37,100 nt of DNA. Source: Verrucomicrobiota bacterium. Its GTDB lineage: Bacteria > Verrucomicrobiota > Kiritimatiellia > RFP12 > UBA1067. Both the position numbers and the translations under genes were made by a program. The notes beneath the pieces are model-generated. The model ran no database searches, was not told the DNA's origin, and was given only the letters and a program-made list of their open reading frames with translations. Shown piece after piece: positions 16,085-24,279 of this stretch. The number at the start of each line of letters is the position of its first letter. The stretch's first letter is position 1. The stretch is from the NCBI GenBank assembly GCA_016288465.1, contig JAEEZC010000066.1, positions 1 to 37,100 of the forward strand, read 5' to 3'.

Positions 16085-16654
16085 TCATGTCGTTGCCCGC
16101 TTTGCCTCCGCACTGTTGGCGTCGGATGATGGAATCGCCGCGCCCTGGATTATCATCAGACGCAATGCCATCGCCCCCATTTCGTCCATGCGCGCGTATT
16201 CCTGCCGGTCCTTGTCCGAAAGCCGGTATCTGCGGCTCCTTGCCAGTGCGCTGTCCTGGTTGACCGCAGCCGAAGAACGCGCGCCCTGCCAGTTGCCGGC
16301 GTGCAGGCGATCGTCCTCAGCATCCCACCACAGGACAAGTCCGTAGGGCATGACGAACCGTATGGTGCCGGAAATGCCGCTGTCCTTCGCCGCATCCCCG
16401 ACTTCCATCCTGTGCTGGCGGCGGAGGAAGCCCTTCATCTTTCCGTACGGAACGAAGAACTTGACGAGCCTGATGTCGGATTCCTTGCGCACGCTGAGCG
16501 TTGCGGTGAACGCGAAGGGGAGAATCGCCAGCAGCGCCCTGAGAAATGCTCCGCCAGGTGCCGGAGCGACGGATATCCCGTAGCGCTTTGCAAGCCATAT
16601 CCGCATGGCGAACGCCGGCGGCAGAAGCTTGATGGCTCTGCGAAGTTTCTTCAT
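16085..16654 (-). CDS. Hypothetical protein coupled to the large glycosyltransferase
   Basis: 189 residues, family not recognised. Basic N-terminus (MKKLRRAIKLLPPAFAMRIW), one hydrophobic segment (FLRALLAILPFAFTATLSV, about 36-54), then a soluble part with paired short motifs VKFFVPYGKMKGFLRR and IRFVMPYGLVLWWD, suggesting a small internal duplication. The latter part resembles the short C-terminal segments that sometimes trail glycosyltransferases. Its ATG overlaps the stop of the 1569-residue transferase (ATGA), so it is translationally coupled and probably assists it at the membrane. The frame stays open far upstream of 16654, but that is an antisense-type shadow within the large gene. Confidence 0.6.
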   Translation of the reverse strand: MKKLRRAIKLLPPAFAMRIWLAKRYGISVAPAPGGAFLRALLAILPFAFTATLSVRKESDIRLVKFFVPYGKMKGFLRRQHRMEVGDAAKDSGISGTIRFVMPYGLVLWWDAEDDRLHAGNWQGARSSAAVNQDSALARSRRYRLSDKDRQEYARMDEMGAMALRLMIIQGAAIPSSDANSAEAKRATT

Positions 16655-19600
16655 TGACGGGCCTCCCTTCCGTCTATGGCGCAGATCTGTTCGTACAGGC
16701 GGGCGCATATGTCGTGACGATACGCAAAATGGCGTCCGGCTATTGCGCACTTCTCCGGCTCGAGCCTGAAGCCGGCGTCGGCGTACTTCTCGATCATCGA
16801 CACGACCTCTTCGACTGAGCCGACGCGGTTGAACATGTTCTGGCCCTGATGCTCGGCAAACACGACCTCGGCGTAGTCGTCGCCCTTCAGAAGTCCGTCG
16901 TGGCGGTCGGGAATCCAGAAGATGCACGGCTTGTCCAGGAACAGGAAGTCGAAGCTCACGCTCGAGTAGTCGGTCACGCACAGCGAAGCATGGCGTATCC
17001 AGTACGATATCTCGGACGTCGGGACCAGCTTGATCGGCAGACTGAAGTCGAGTCCCTTCACGTGGTTCACCAGATGATGGTGCGCGGCCATTATAATCCG
17101 GACATTTCTCTTCTTCAGCCTCTCGATGTTCTCTTCGCAGACAAGCGAACGTATGCCCGAGAGATATGCGGACTTCTCTATCGCCTCCATGCCCTTGTTG
17201 AACGCTGCGCGCCACGTCGGCATGAAGAAGACGACTTTCTCGCCTTCCTCCGCGCTTTCGTCCTTCAGGAGGTCCCATCTCGGAAGCCCTGCGATGAGAT
17301 AGCGGGGCTTGCGTTTCGTCTCCCAGTGCTCGGGGACGTGCTCTTCGAGGAACCTTTTCTCCGTCTCGGACGTCGCGTTGACGTAGTTGGCGACGGCAAA
17401 TGAGCTGGCGAGCGTCGGGGCCATCTTCCAGAACGTCGGGCCGTGCTGCATGAAGATGTAGCTGCAGCCGTCGAGCATGTGGAAATATCGCCAGGTAAGG
17501 GGATTGAGCGCCGTGTTCTCCATGACGACGGCTCTCAGTCGCGGAAGGAGGTCGCGGCACTTTGTGATGAATTCGAAGTCGTCGAAGCCGTTGCCGGAAA
17601 GCAGGATCACGTCCTTAAGCCCGTTGTCCTCGCGCATCCGGTCGACCATGCAGTGCTTTTTCCAGACGACGTATCTGCACGGAACGCCGTGCGTCTGCAG
17701 CCATCTGAAGAACGTCCACGAGTCGATTGGCTCGTTTGTCGTGGAGTTTAGTTGCCCTGCGACTATGACAAGGTCCTTCTTCGTCCCGTTTCTCGCGATT
17801 ATCGCATCGCGCATGATCTTCTGGACTTTGCGCGGCGCCATCCTGATGAAGTATTCTATGTCGATCGGCTGCTCGAAGCCGCCCTTTGCCGCAAGCGCGT
17901 CGAATCTCGCGGCCATCTCGGGGACGACGCTCTTCAGAAGCTCGATTCCGCCGAAGGCGTCGAAACCCTTTTCGCTCAGCCAGGCGCGAGCTTTCGGCAT
18001 CCTCTCGCCGTAGAAGAGAACGTCGTGTGCCATTCGCGAGAGGAACGCCTTGCGCATGACTTCGTCCTGAATGCCGTCAAGGACTTCCGCAAGGCCCTTG
18101 AGCGCCTGCGTCGGCGCGTCGCTTGCCGCCGTCTGCAGCCTCGACACCGCGGAAGACGGGTCGCCTCTCCTGTAGTCGTAGAAGGGCGCGTTCAGGACGC
18201 GCATCCGCCTGACTTTGCTCAGTTGCGCGAGAACCCAGACAAGATCCTCGCCGAGCTTGAGGTCGGGGAACCTGGCGCCTGTCCTGCGCAGGAACTCGGC
18301 ACTCCACAGAAAGGCCCAGCACGCTCCGTAGACAGGAAGACTCTCAAGTCCGGCGACGGAGAACGCCTTGTTCTGCGGAAACTCCTTGACGTGGTTCGAG
18401 AGCTGCCAGTAGTGCTCGACCGGCATCATCGAATCGCAGTCGACGCAGCGGTAGTCGAACATCACGGCGTCCAGCCTGTCCATGGCCGCCATCGTCAGAG
18501 TCTGCGCCGCCATGTGCGGACGCAGCCTGTCGTCGCCGTCGACAAACGCTATGTACCTGCCTGACGCCTTCTCCATACCGAAGTTCCTCGCCCGCGAGAC
18601 TCCGCCGTTCTCAAGGTGCCAGACCTTGATTCGCCGGTCGATCTTCGCATAGAAGTCGAGAATCCTTGCGCTGTCGTCGATGGAGCCGTCGTCGACGCAG
18701 ATCACCTCGAAGTCGGGCACTGACTGCCTTCTCAGCGACTCCAGCGTCGCGGCGACGTACTTCTCCACGTTGTAGACGGGAACGATGAACGAGACAAGCG
18801 GCGCGTCGGTGCGGACTTCCTGGGGAAGGGCTTTCGGGAACCATTCTTCAGGCGTGGCTTCGGGCTCCCGGCTGAGTCCGCCGGCGCGGTTGAGCAGTTC
18901 AAAGACGCGCTCCTGCACCCATTGCCGGCTTTCCCCGCAGACAAGGTCGGCGTAGTGGAACGCCTTGGTCTTGTGGAGTATCGCCGACGTACAGTCGGAG
19001 ATCGCCTCCTCGATCGGCGTGCCAATGAACCTCTGGACGAACCCGGCCATGTGCCGGTACAGCACGCCCAGCAGATCTCTGCGATTCTCCCTCTGAAGAA
19101 GCTCTGCGACGAAAGCGTAGATCTTCGTCGCGTCCGGAATCTCGCCCTTACCCGCGGCCTTCTGCTGCTTCGCCATTATGCCTTCGTCGTTTCGAAGGTA
19201 GTGGTAGTGGCGGTGCGCGGTGAAGAAGCAGTTCCTTGCGCGGCAGAACACCTCGAAGAAGAACGCCTCGTCCTCGTTCTTTGCGCCTTCAGGGAACCTG
19301 ATGCCGTTGGCCCTCAGGAAATCCGCCCTGTAGAGCTTGTCCCAGGCGCATACGTCGGTCCGGTTGACTATGTCGCAGTCGGGACGGATGCATCCTTCAA
19401 CGGGATTGTCGAAATAGGCCAGCGTCGCCTTCCGCTCGTCCTCGGAGACTTTGTAGGTGTATTCGACGGCGACGCCGCATTTTGCCAGATCGCATGTCGG
19501 ATTGTCCTCAAGGGCGTCCGCCATCTCTCCGAACATGTCGCGCTCGACGTAGTCGTCGGCGTCCACGAAGCCGATGAACTTGCCCTTTGCGGCGTCCATT

Positions 19601-21360
19601 CCGGCGTTTCGGGCGGAGCTCAGGCCGCCGTTCTTCTTGTGGATGACCCTGATGCGCTCGTCGGTCCCGGCCCACTTGTCGCAAAGAGCCGGCGTGGAAT
19701 CCGTGGAGCCGTCGTCGACGACTATTATCTCAAGCCTCTTGTATGTCTGGCGCACGAGGCTCTCGAGGCACCTGTCCAGGAGCTTCTCCGTATTGTACGC
19801 GGGGACTACAACGGAGACGAGCGGCGTGGACGCGTGGTGCGTGTGCTCTGTGAAGGGGCGCGGCAGAACCTTTATCTTTCCGGCGTGGACAAGAGCCGTC
19901 GCGACAAACGCCTGTTCGTCGGACGCAAGCGTCGAGAGCAGATAGGCGTTCCTTCGCAGCCAGTCGGTCTTGAACACGAAGTCCGCGGCGTTCGACGAGG
20001 CGGGGTCCGGCACGCCGCCCACGATGTCCGCGCCTTCAGCCTTCGCCGTGTTCACCATCCGCTCAAGCGCATGTTCGTTGATGTAGCGGTCGTTTACGTC
20101 CAGAATCGCCACATAGTCGCGTGAGATTCCGTCCAGCACGGACGACGAGACCCTGTCGGCGAAGATCGCCTCCGCCCGTTTCGACATCGAGAGCGTCGCG
20201 ACGTGCTTGAGAAAGGCGTCCCTGCCCATGCCGTCGCCGTTGTCTCCGGTCACGACAAGGGCGACGTCGGGAAGCCGTCTGGCCTCAGTGTGCTTTGCGG
20301 CCGCCGCCTTCAGCTTCGCAAGCTCCAGCCTGCTGCTCTCGCGGTCTCTGAAGAACTTCATCATCCACTTCCCGAGGTTGGAGCCGTTGCGCATTGCGAA
20401 TGCGGAATAGGAGGGGGATGACTTTATGAGCCTGAGCGACTCGGCCATTATGTCGTTGCGGACGTCCTCGGGTTTGACGGTGGAGAAGAACTCGTCCTTT
20501 TCGAACAGGGACTTCACCGCGCCAAAGAGCTCGGCGTACTCCTTTTCATGCGCAGAGAGCACGTCGAGCGTCCTTGTGATCGAATACATCGACGTCAGGG
20601 CAAGGCCGGCCCGGAACCTCTCGGCGAGGTTTCTGCCGCGGAGCTCGGCCGAAAGGGCGCTCCATGCCTGTACTATGGAAAGGGGAGTCGCCTGGTTTGC
20701 GGACTGCAGGTTGCCCGTTGCCCTTGCCCGGTAGTTGTAAAGGGACTCTCCGACGTATGAGATGCGTGTTGCGGCGGCAATCGCAAGGCATCCGAAGACG
20801 ACGTCGTTTGAGCGGTCCAGCGGCTGGAACTCGATTTTGTTCCGCCTGACGAAGTCCGCCTTGACAAGCCTGTTCCAGGGCGCGAAGTTGAAGCACGAGA
20901 ACGCCTTTTCGCGGAACGCGGCGCCGTCGCACGGAAAGCGGATGTCTGACGGCAGGCTCGGCACTATGTTCCGTATGACCTTCCCGGTCGCGTCGTCGCG
21001 CTCGCAGTGCTTCCACAGCACCACGTCCGCGTCGTCGGCCTTCGCCCTTGAGTACGCCTTCTCGAAAAGCGTCGGCTCGCACCAGTCGTCCGAATCCGCA
21101 AAGCCGAGGTATTCGCCCGTCGCCACGGCCATGCCGGCGTTGCGCGCGGCGCCTGCGTTCGTGTGCTTGTGGGAGAGGACCTTGACTCGGCCGTCCTTCG
21201 CCGCGTATTCGGACAGGATCGCGGATGAGCCGTCGGTAGAGCCGTCGTCAACGCAGACGACCTCGATTTCCCGCAGAGACTGGCCGACAAGCGAGTCCAG
21301 ACACTGCCGGAGATAGGCCTCAACGTTGTAGACGGGTACTATTACCGAGACTTTCGTCAT
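16651..21360 (-). CDS. Giant multidomain glycosyltransferase with CDP-glycerol glycerophosphotransferase-like domain
   Basis: 1569 residues. GT2-1: residues 3-220 (VSVIVPVYNVEAYLRQ, CVDDGSTDG 36-44, FADSDD 87-92). Residues 375-500 are a degenerate GT2-like segment (VALVVTGDNGDG, DYVAILDVNDRY) lacking a proper nucleotide-binding start. GT2-2: about 510-720 (VSVVVPAYNTEKLLDR, VVDDGSTDS, FVDADDY). GT2-3: about 852-1070 (VSFIVPVYNVEKYVAA, CVDDGSIDD, FVDGDDR). From about 1197 the TagB/TagF-type domain carries FMQHGPTFWK, FFMPTWRAAF, AAHHHLVNH and CVTDYSSVSFDFLFLDKPCI, which transfers glycerol phosphate or another polyol phosphate. One chain could therefore add several sugars plus a phosphodiester-linked group. 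The ATG at 21360 follows TATAAT by 7 nt (leaderless); the small unknown gene follows with ATGA overlap. Confidence 0.9.
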   Translation of the reverse strand: MTKVSVIVPVYNVEAYLRQCLDSLVGQSLREIEVVCVDDGSTDGSSAILSEYAAKDGRVKVLSHKHTNAGAARNAGMAVATGEYLGFADSDDWCEPTLFEKAYSRAKADDADVVLWKHCERDDATGKVIRNIVPSLPSDIRFPCDGAAFREKAFSCFNFAPWNRLVKADFVRRNKIEFQPLDRSNDVVFGCLAIAAATRISYVGESLYNYRARATGNLQSANQATPLSIVQAWSALSAELRGRNLAERFRAGLALTSMYSITRTLDVLSAHEKEYAELFGAVKSLFEKDEFFSTVKPEDVRNDIMAESLRLIKSSPSYSAFAMRNGSNLGKWMMKFFRDRESSRLELAKLKAAAAKHTEARRLPDVALVVTGDNGDGMGRDAFLKHVATLSMSKRAEAIFADRVSSSVLDGISRDYVAILDVNDRYINEHALERMVNTAKAEGADIVGGVPDPASSNAADFVFKTDWLRRNAYLLSTLASDEQAFVATALVHAGKIKVLPRPFTEHTHHASTPLVSVVVPAYNTEKLLDRCLESLVRQTYKRLEIIVVDDGSTDSTPALCDKWAGTDERIRVIHKKNGGLSSARNAGMDAAKGKFIGFVDADDYVERDMFGEMADALEDNPTCDLAKCGVAVEYTYKVSEDERKATLAYFDNPVEGCIRPDCDIVNRTDVCAWDKLYRADFLRANGIRFPEGAKNEDEAFFFEVFCRARNCFFTAHRHYHYLRNDEGIMAKQQKAAGKGEIPDATKIYAFVAELLQRENRRDLLGVLYRHMAGFVQRFIGTPIEEAISDCTSAILHKTKAFHYADLVCGESRQWVQERVFELLNRAGGLSREPEATPEEWFPKALPQEVRTDAPLVSFIVPVYNVEKYVAATLESLRRQSVPDFEVICVDDGSIDDSARILDFYAKIDRRIKVWHLENGGVSRARNFGMEKASGRYIAFVDGDDRLRPHMAAQTLTMAAMDRLDAVMFDYRCVDCDSMMPVEHYWQLSNHVKEFPQNKAFSVAGLESLPVYGACWAFLWSAEFLRRTGARFPDLKLGEDLVWVLAQLSKVRRMRVLNAPFYDYRRGDPSSAVSRLQTAASDAPTQALKGLAEVLDGIQDEVMRKAFLSRMAHDVLFYGERMPKARAWLSEKGFDAFGGIELLKSVVPEMAARFDALAAKGGFEQPIDIEYFIRMAPRKVQKIMRDAIIARNGTKKDLVIVAGQLNSTTNEPIDSWTFFRWLQTHGVPCRYVVWKKHCMVDRMREDNGLKDVILLSGNGFDDFEFITKCRDLLPRLRAVVMENTALNPLTWRYFHMLDGCSYIFMQHGPTFWKMAPTLASSFAVANYVNATSETEKRFLEEHVPEHWETKRKPRYLIAGLPRWDLLKDESAEEGEKVVFFMPTWRAAFNKGMEAIEKSAYLSGIRSLVCEENIERLKKRNVRIIMAAHHHLVNHVKGLDFSLPIKLVPTSEISYWIRHASLCVTDYSSVSFDFLFLDKPCIFWIPDRHDGLLKGDDYAEVVFAEHQGQNMFNRVGSVEEVVSMIEKYADAGFRLEPEKCAIAGRHFAYRHDICARLYEQICAIDGREARQ

Positions 21361-21367
21361 GCCGCGT

Positions 21368-21373
21368 ATTATA
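21368..21373 (-). promoter_or_regulatory. Extended -10 box of the giant glycosyltransferase gene, leaderless start
   Basis: Minus-strand TATGG-TATAAT, 7 nt from the ATG at 21360. Divergent from the esterase promoter 74 bp away. Confidence 0.75.
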
Positions 21374-21446
21374 CCATAATAAGCACTGAATTTGGCCTTT
21401 GCCGCGGCCTTGTGTCGGCCTGGTGGAACGGGGCGGACGAAAATGG

Positions 21447-21452
21447 TATAAT
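21447..21452 (+). promoter_or_regulatory. Extended -10 box of the esterase gene, leaderless start
   Basis: AATGG-TATAAT, 7 nt from the ATG at 21460. No clear -35. Confidence 0.75.
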
Positions 21453-21459
21453 CTCGCAC

Positions 21460-22431
21460 ATGGTAAAACAGACATCTCTAGCAGTCGCCGCGCTGTCGGC
21501 GTTCGTTGCCGCGGCCTATCCTGCGCCATACGCCGCCGACGTGTCAACACCCGAGAAGCGCGCGGCTAAGATTGAACAGCTTTGGACGCATGACAAGGCC
21601 TCCGACGTGCGCATCTGGCCGGCGGAGCGGCTGAAGCCCGAGGCAGTCCAGAAGCCGTTCTCCCTGACCGAGTGGGAGCTTGACCAGAGCAATCTCGTGA
21701 TTGGCGACGTGCTCAACCCGCAGTTCTCCGTCTTCCCGGCCAAGGGAGAGGGGCGGCGCCCCGCGGTGCTTGTGTTTCCAGGCGGCGGCTATCACGTCCT
21801 GGGCTGGAATAAGGAGGGCACCGAAATAGCGGAATGGCTCAACTCGCTCGGCTTTGCCGCGTTTGTGCTTCTGTACCGCACCGACGATCGTGACGGGGCG
21901 CTCGCCGACGCGCAGCGCACAATGGGCATCCTGCGGCGCGACGCCGCGAAGTACGGCATCGATCCCGCGAGGCTTGGCGTAATCGGCTTCTCGGCAGGCG
22001 CCAATCTCGCCGTCAGGCTCTCGACCAACTGGCGCAGCCGCACGTATGAGAAGGTGGACGATGCCGACGACCAGCCGTGCCGCCCGGACTTCATGCTGCC
22101 GATCTATCCGTGGGACATCAGGCCGAGGCTGAACTCGACGGATCCGTGGAAGGGCTGGGAGAAGACGATGGCCCTTGCGAAGGAGTATCCTGTCGACTCG
22201 CAGACTCCGCCGTCGTTTACGATACAGTCCATTGACGACATGTGCGAGGCGGAGACGGCCGTTGCGCTCGACTTCGTCCTGCGCAGGGCCGGAGTGCAGT
22301 CTGAAATCCGCATCTATCCGAGCGGCGGGCACGGCTACGGCCTTCGCAGGCTCGGCAAGCCGACCGACGTCTGGAGCTACGAGGCGGCCAGCTGGCTGGC
22401 GCGTTTCGCAGGGCCTGCTTCAGTCCGCTGA
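21460..22431 (+). CDS. Secreted alpha/beta-hydrolase esterase (carbohydrate/acetyl esterase-like)
   Basis: 323 residues with a signal peptide (MVKQTSLAVAALSAFVAAAY, cleavage probably after AYPAPYA). The fold is clear: oxyanion region VLVFPGGGYHVLGW, nucleophile elbow GFSAGAN (Ser178), acid in SIDDM (Asp259 or Asp260) and His291 in GGHGYG. This matches the secreted esterase/lipase group often linked to plant-polysaccharide degradation, where it removes acetyl or other acyl groups from sugars; the exact substrate cannot be read. The ATG at 21460 is preferred over an upstream in-frame ATG because the TATAAT at 21447-21452 lies between them. The two neighbours downstream are also hydrolase-type or sugar enzymes. 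Confidence 0.85.
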   Translation: MVKQTSLAVAALSAFVAAAYPAPYAADVSTPEKRAAKIEQLWTHDKASDVRIWPAERLKPEAVQKPFSLTEWELDQSNLVIGDVLNPQFSVFPAKGEGRRPAVLVFPGGGYHVLGWNKEGTEIAEWLNSLGFAAFVLLYRTDDRDGALADAQRTMGILRRDAAKYGIDPARLGVIGFSAGANLAVRLSTNWRSRTYEKVDDADDQPCRPDFMLPIYPWDIRPRLNSTDPWKGWEKTMALAKEYPVDSQTPPSFTIQSIDDMCEAETAVALDFVLRRAGVQSEIRIYPSGGHGYGLRRLGKPTDVWSYEAASWLARFAGPASVR

Positions 22432-22494
22432 CGAGAGCCTCCCGTCCGATCTCTTCGCTTGGATTTGCGTATCATTCCCGAGTGGAATTTGGTA

Positions 22495-22500
22495 CACTAT
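22495..22500 (+). promoter_or_regulatory. Extended -10-like box upstream of the metallo-hydrolase gene
   Basis: TTTGG-TACACT; leader of about 47 nt ends in AGGAGG before the GTG at 22554. One mismatch-rich hexamer, so moderate confidence. Confidence 0.5.
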
Positions 22501-22553
22501 ACGCAGACGCGCATGAGGACGCGCGTTTTGCTGGAAATCGAGGAGGTATGGCT

Positions 22554-23480
22554 GTGACTACAAGGCGAGATATGATTGTGGCGGCGGGCGCGGCTGGCGC
22601 GATGGCCGCGCTGGACTGCCGCGGTGCGCTGTGCGGAGACCGGGACGCGCTTCAGCGCGAGATAGACATGGTGACTCCGACCGTCTGGGACATGTACTAC
22701 AAGGCCGGCGTCGGCCTTGCGCCGGCCGAGGCCGCGCGCCTTCGCGCCGAGCTGCCGGCTCTCGGGCGCGTCGAGGACGCGTTCGACAAGGTCGTGGATG
22801 AGGTCATGACCACGGAGGTCTGCGACCGTCCCGCAGTCTGGTTCGTCTACAACATGGGCTTCATAGTGAAGACGCCGAAGACGCTCTTCGCCATCGATCT
22901 CCATCATCGAAGGGCGGAGGAGCTTGCGCCGATACTGGACTTCGCCCTCATCACCCACAACCACGGCGACCACTTCACCGAGCGATTCTACAACGCGATG
23001 AACGGCGCTCAGCGGAAGACCGTCATCTCCAACTTCAAGGACAACTACGGCGCGCACTTCGGCGGGCGCTGCATCGGCGGCTACACACGTGCGGAGAAGA
23101 CCTTCGAACTCGGCGACGTGACGATCCGCACGACGTACACCGACCACAACAAGTATCTGGTCGACTTCACGACTGTGTTCGAGATCGAGTCGTGCGGCTT
23201 TACGATCTACCATACGGGCGACTGCGCGAACGCCGCCAAGCTCAAGCCGAAGTGCGCAAGCCCTGACCTCTGGATGTTCCATCCGTATTGCGGTATGAAG
23301 GCGGTCGAAGGGGCGAAGGCGGTGAATCCGAAGCTCGCCGTCGTCGCGCACCTGAACGAGCTTGGACACGCGAAGAACCGGTGGCGCTGGACCTGGGCCC
23401 AGGGCGACGCCGCGAAGGCGAAGCTCGAGGAGGCCGGATTCAGGGCCGTCGTTCCGGTCTGGGGAGACAGAATCGCATAG
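22554..23480 (+). CDS. Exported metallo-beta-lactamase-fold hydrolase with Tat-like signal
   Basis: 308 residues. The N-terminus MTTRRDMIVAAGAAGAMAAL has twin arginines before a hydrophobic stretch, as in Tat signals. The metal site is HNHGDH (135-140), with the later FTIYHTGDCANAAK supplying the bridging Asp and VVAHLNELGH a further His, as in UlaG-like lactonases of the MBL fold. AGGAGG at 22541 is 7 nt from the GTG at 22554 but touches the ATG at 22548, so GTG is preferred. UlaG-type lactonase or other sugar-lactone or phosphodiester hydrolysis is possible; the substrate is unknown. It lies 122 nt after the esterase with its own weak promoter. Confidence 0.85.
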   Translation: MTTRRDMIVAAGAAGAMAALDCRGALCGDRDALQREIDMVTPTVWDMYYKAGVGLAPAEAARLRAELPALGRVEDAFDKVVDEVMTTEVCDRPAVWFVYNMGFIVKTPKTLFAIDLHHRRAEELAPILDFALITHNHGDHFTERFYNAMNGAQRKTVISNFKDNYGAHFGGRCIGGYTRAEKTFELGDVTIRTTYTDHNKYLVDFTTVFEIESCGFTIYHTGDCANAAKLKPKCASPDLWMFHPYCGMKAVEGAKAVNPKLAVVAHLNELGHAKNRWRWTWAQGDAAKAKLEEAGFRAVVPVWGDRIA

Positions 23481-23550
23481 CGGACCCTTTGCCCTGCACG
23501 CTCCCCGCGCGACCACTTGGGTTCCCGTCGGTTTTGGTCTTAACTCCGAT

Positions 23551-23755
23551 GGTTTGGGCTCTCACTAACGTTCCGCTGCTTCGCAGTTTCAAACCATATC
23601 AAAGGGGCTTGATTTGCTGTATTTTTAGCTACCTTCGGCTGAGGAGATCTGGAGGATACTTCCTCCAGATAAAACAAAACAAGACAAGTGGTTTCCTTGC
23701 AGCATTGCGCGGCGAAGCACGCCCTGCCAGCGGAACGTTAGTGAGAGCCCAAACC
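23551..23755. mobile_element. Possible MITE: 205 bp with 28-bp perfect terminal inverted repeats
   Basis: GGTTTGGGCTCTCACTAACG plus TTCCGCTG (23551-23578) is repeated exactly inverted at 23728-23755. The interior has no gene but contains a 10-bp-stem hairpin at 23647-23670. No clear target-site duplication: flanks are CCGAT and TTTTCGG, whose CCGA/TCGG can extend the pairing. It could instead be a dispersed intergenic repeat or the fold of a structured RNA. Confidence 0.5.
23647..23670. other. Hairpin inside the inverted-repeat element
   Basis: ATCTGGAGGA-TACT-TCCTCCAGAT, a perfect 10-bp stem with a 4-nt loop, followed by AAAACAAAAC rather than T residues, so not a standard terminator on the plus strand. 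Confidence 0.6.
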
Positions 23756-23892
23756 TTTTCGGAACTACTACGTAGGTTTTGGATTTTCCAACGTTGGTTT
23801 TCGCCGCGTCTGCGGCAAACTGTCGGGGTCTGCCCCCGTCGGCTCATAACCCGCCGCCGGAAGCGTCGGGCGTGGAAACGCGGGGTAGATTT

Positions 23893-23911
23893 GATGGAGA
23901 TTGTCTCCATC
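23893..23911. other. Small hairpin
   Basis: GATGGAGA-TTG-TCTCCATC, an 8-bp perfect stem with a 3-nt loop. Function unknown. Confidence 0.5.
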
Positions 23912-23945
23912 AGGGATGGCGTGGCGGGGCAGCGCTACCGTTGCA

Positions 23946-24033
23946 TCAACCGTCAAACGAAATTTTGTCAACCGGCAAAACATCTTCCATCAACCGGCAA
24001 AATTCTTTTTGTCAACTAGCGGAAATCCGATCT
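23946..24033. repeat. Four iterated 22-bp repeats (TCAACCGGCAAAA core)
   Basis: TCAAC begins at 23946, 23968, 23990 and 24012, exactly 22 bp apart. Copies 2 and 3 share TCAACCGGCAAAA; copy 1 has CCGTCAAAC; copy 4 is degraded (TCAACTAGCGGAAA). The 22-bp step is about two helical turns, so all cores face one side of the DNA, as in operator or iteron arrays. No family could be assigned. Confidence 0.7.
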
Positions 24034-24266
24034 GCGTGAGATATAACGAAGTGCATAGAAAGTGAAATGACGAATTTAGGTTCAGTTAATTGGCTCTCTG
24101 TCAAACGGGTGAAGAAATCAAAGAAGGTGATTGGATACGTTACCCGGTACCGTTCGGAGATGGCGTCTCAGCATATGTCCACCTGCCGCAATCTTCGTGT
24201 GCGAGTGGCCATGTCGGGGCGGCGATCAGCGGCGAGGCGGATTTGCGCCGTTTCATATATGTGTGA

Positions 24267-24272
24267 TATAAT
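24267..24272 (+). promoter_or_regulatory. Extended -10 promoter of the epimerase gene, leaderless start
   Basis: TGA-TATAAT, 7 nt from the ATG at 24280, with a -35-like TTGCGC 18 bp upstream. Confidence 0.7.
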
Positions 24273-24279
24273 ACGGAGC

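Larger units (their letters stand above)
23481..24279. other. Non-coding stretch rich in repeats and hairpins
   Basis: About 800 bp with no gene I can support. From left to right it holds a 205-bp element bounded by 28-bp inverted repeats, a hairpin inside it, a segment of mixed GC-rich sequence (23,760-23,890), a second hairpin, four 22-bp iterated repeats, an AT-richer stretch, and a segment (24,172-24,215) that resembles one near 750-790. The open frames across it are short, lack ribosome-binding sites and have no family resemblance. Confidence 0.6.

Noticed and set aside
23288-24019. Long plus-strand frame across the inverted-repeat element
   Set aside because: It starts inside the metallo-hydrolase gene, has no start signals, and runs through hairpins and repeats.
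23946-24033. CRISPR array
   Set aside because: Repeat cores are too short (about 13 bp), spacers about 9 bp, and no cas genes are present.
23481-24279. tRNA or small RNA gene
   Set aside because: No cloverleaf pattern or T-loop consensus found by eye. Hairpins alone do not identify an RNA.
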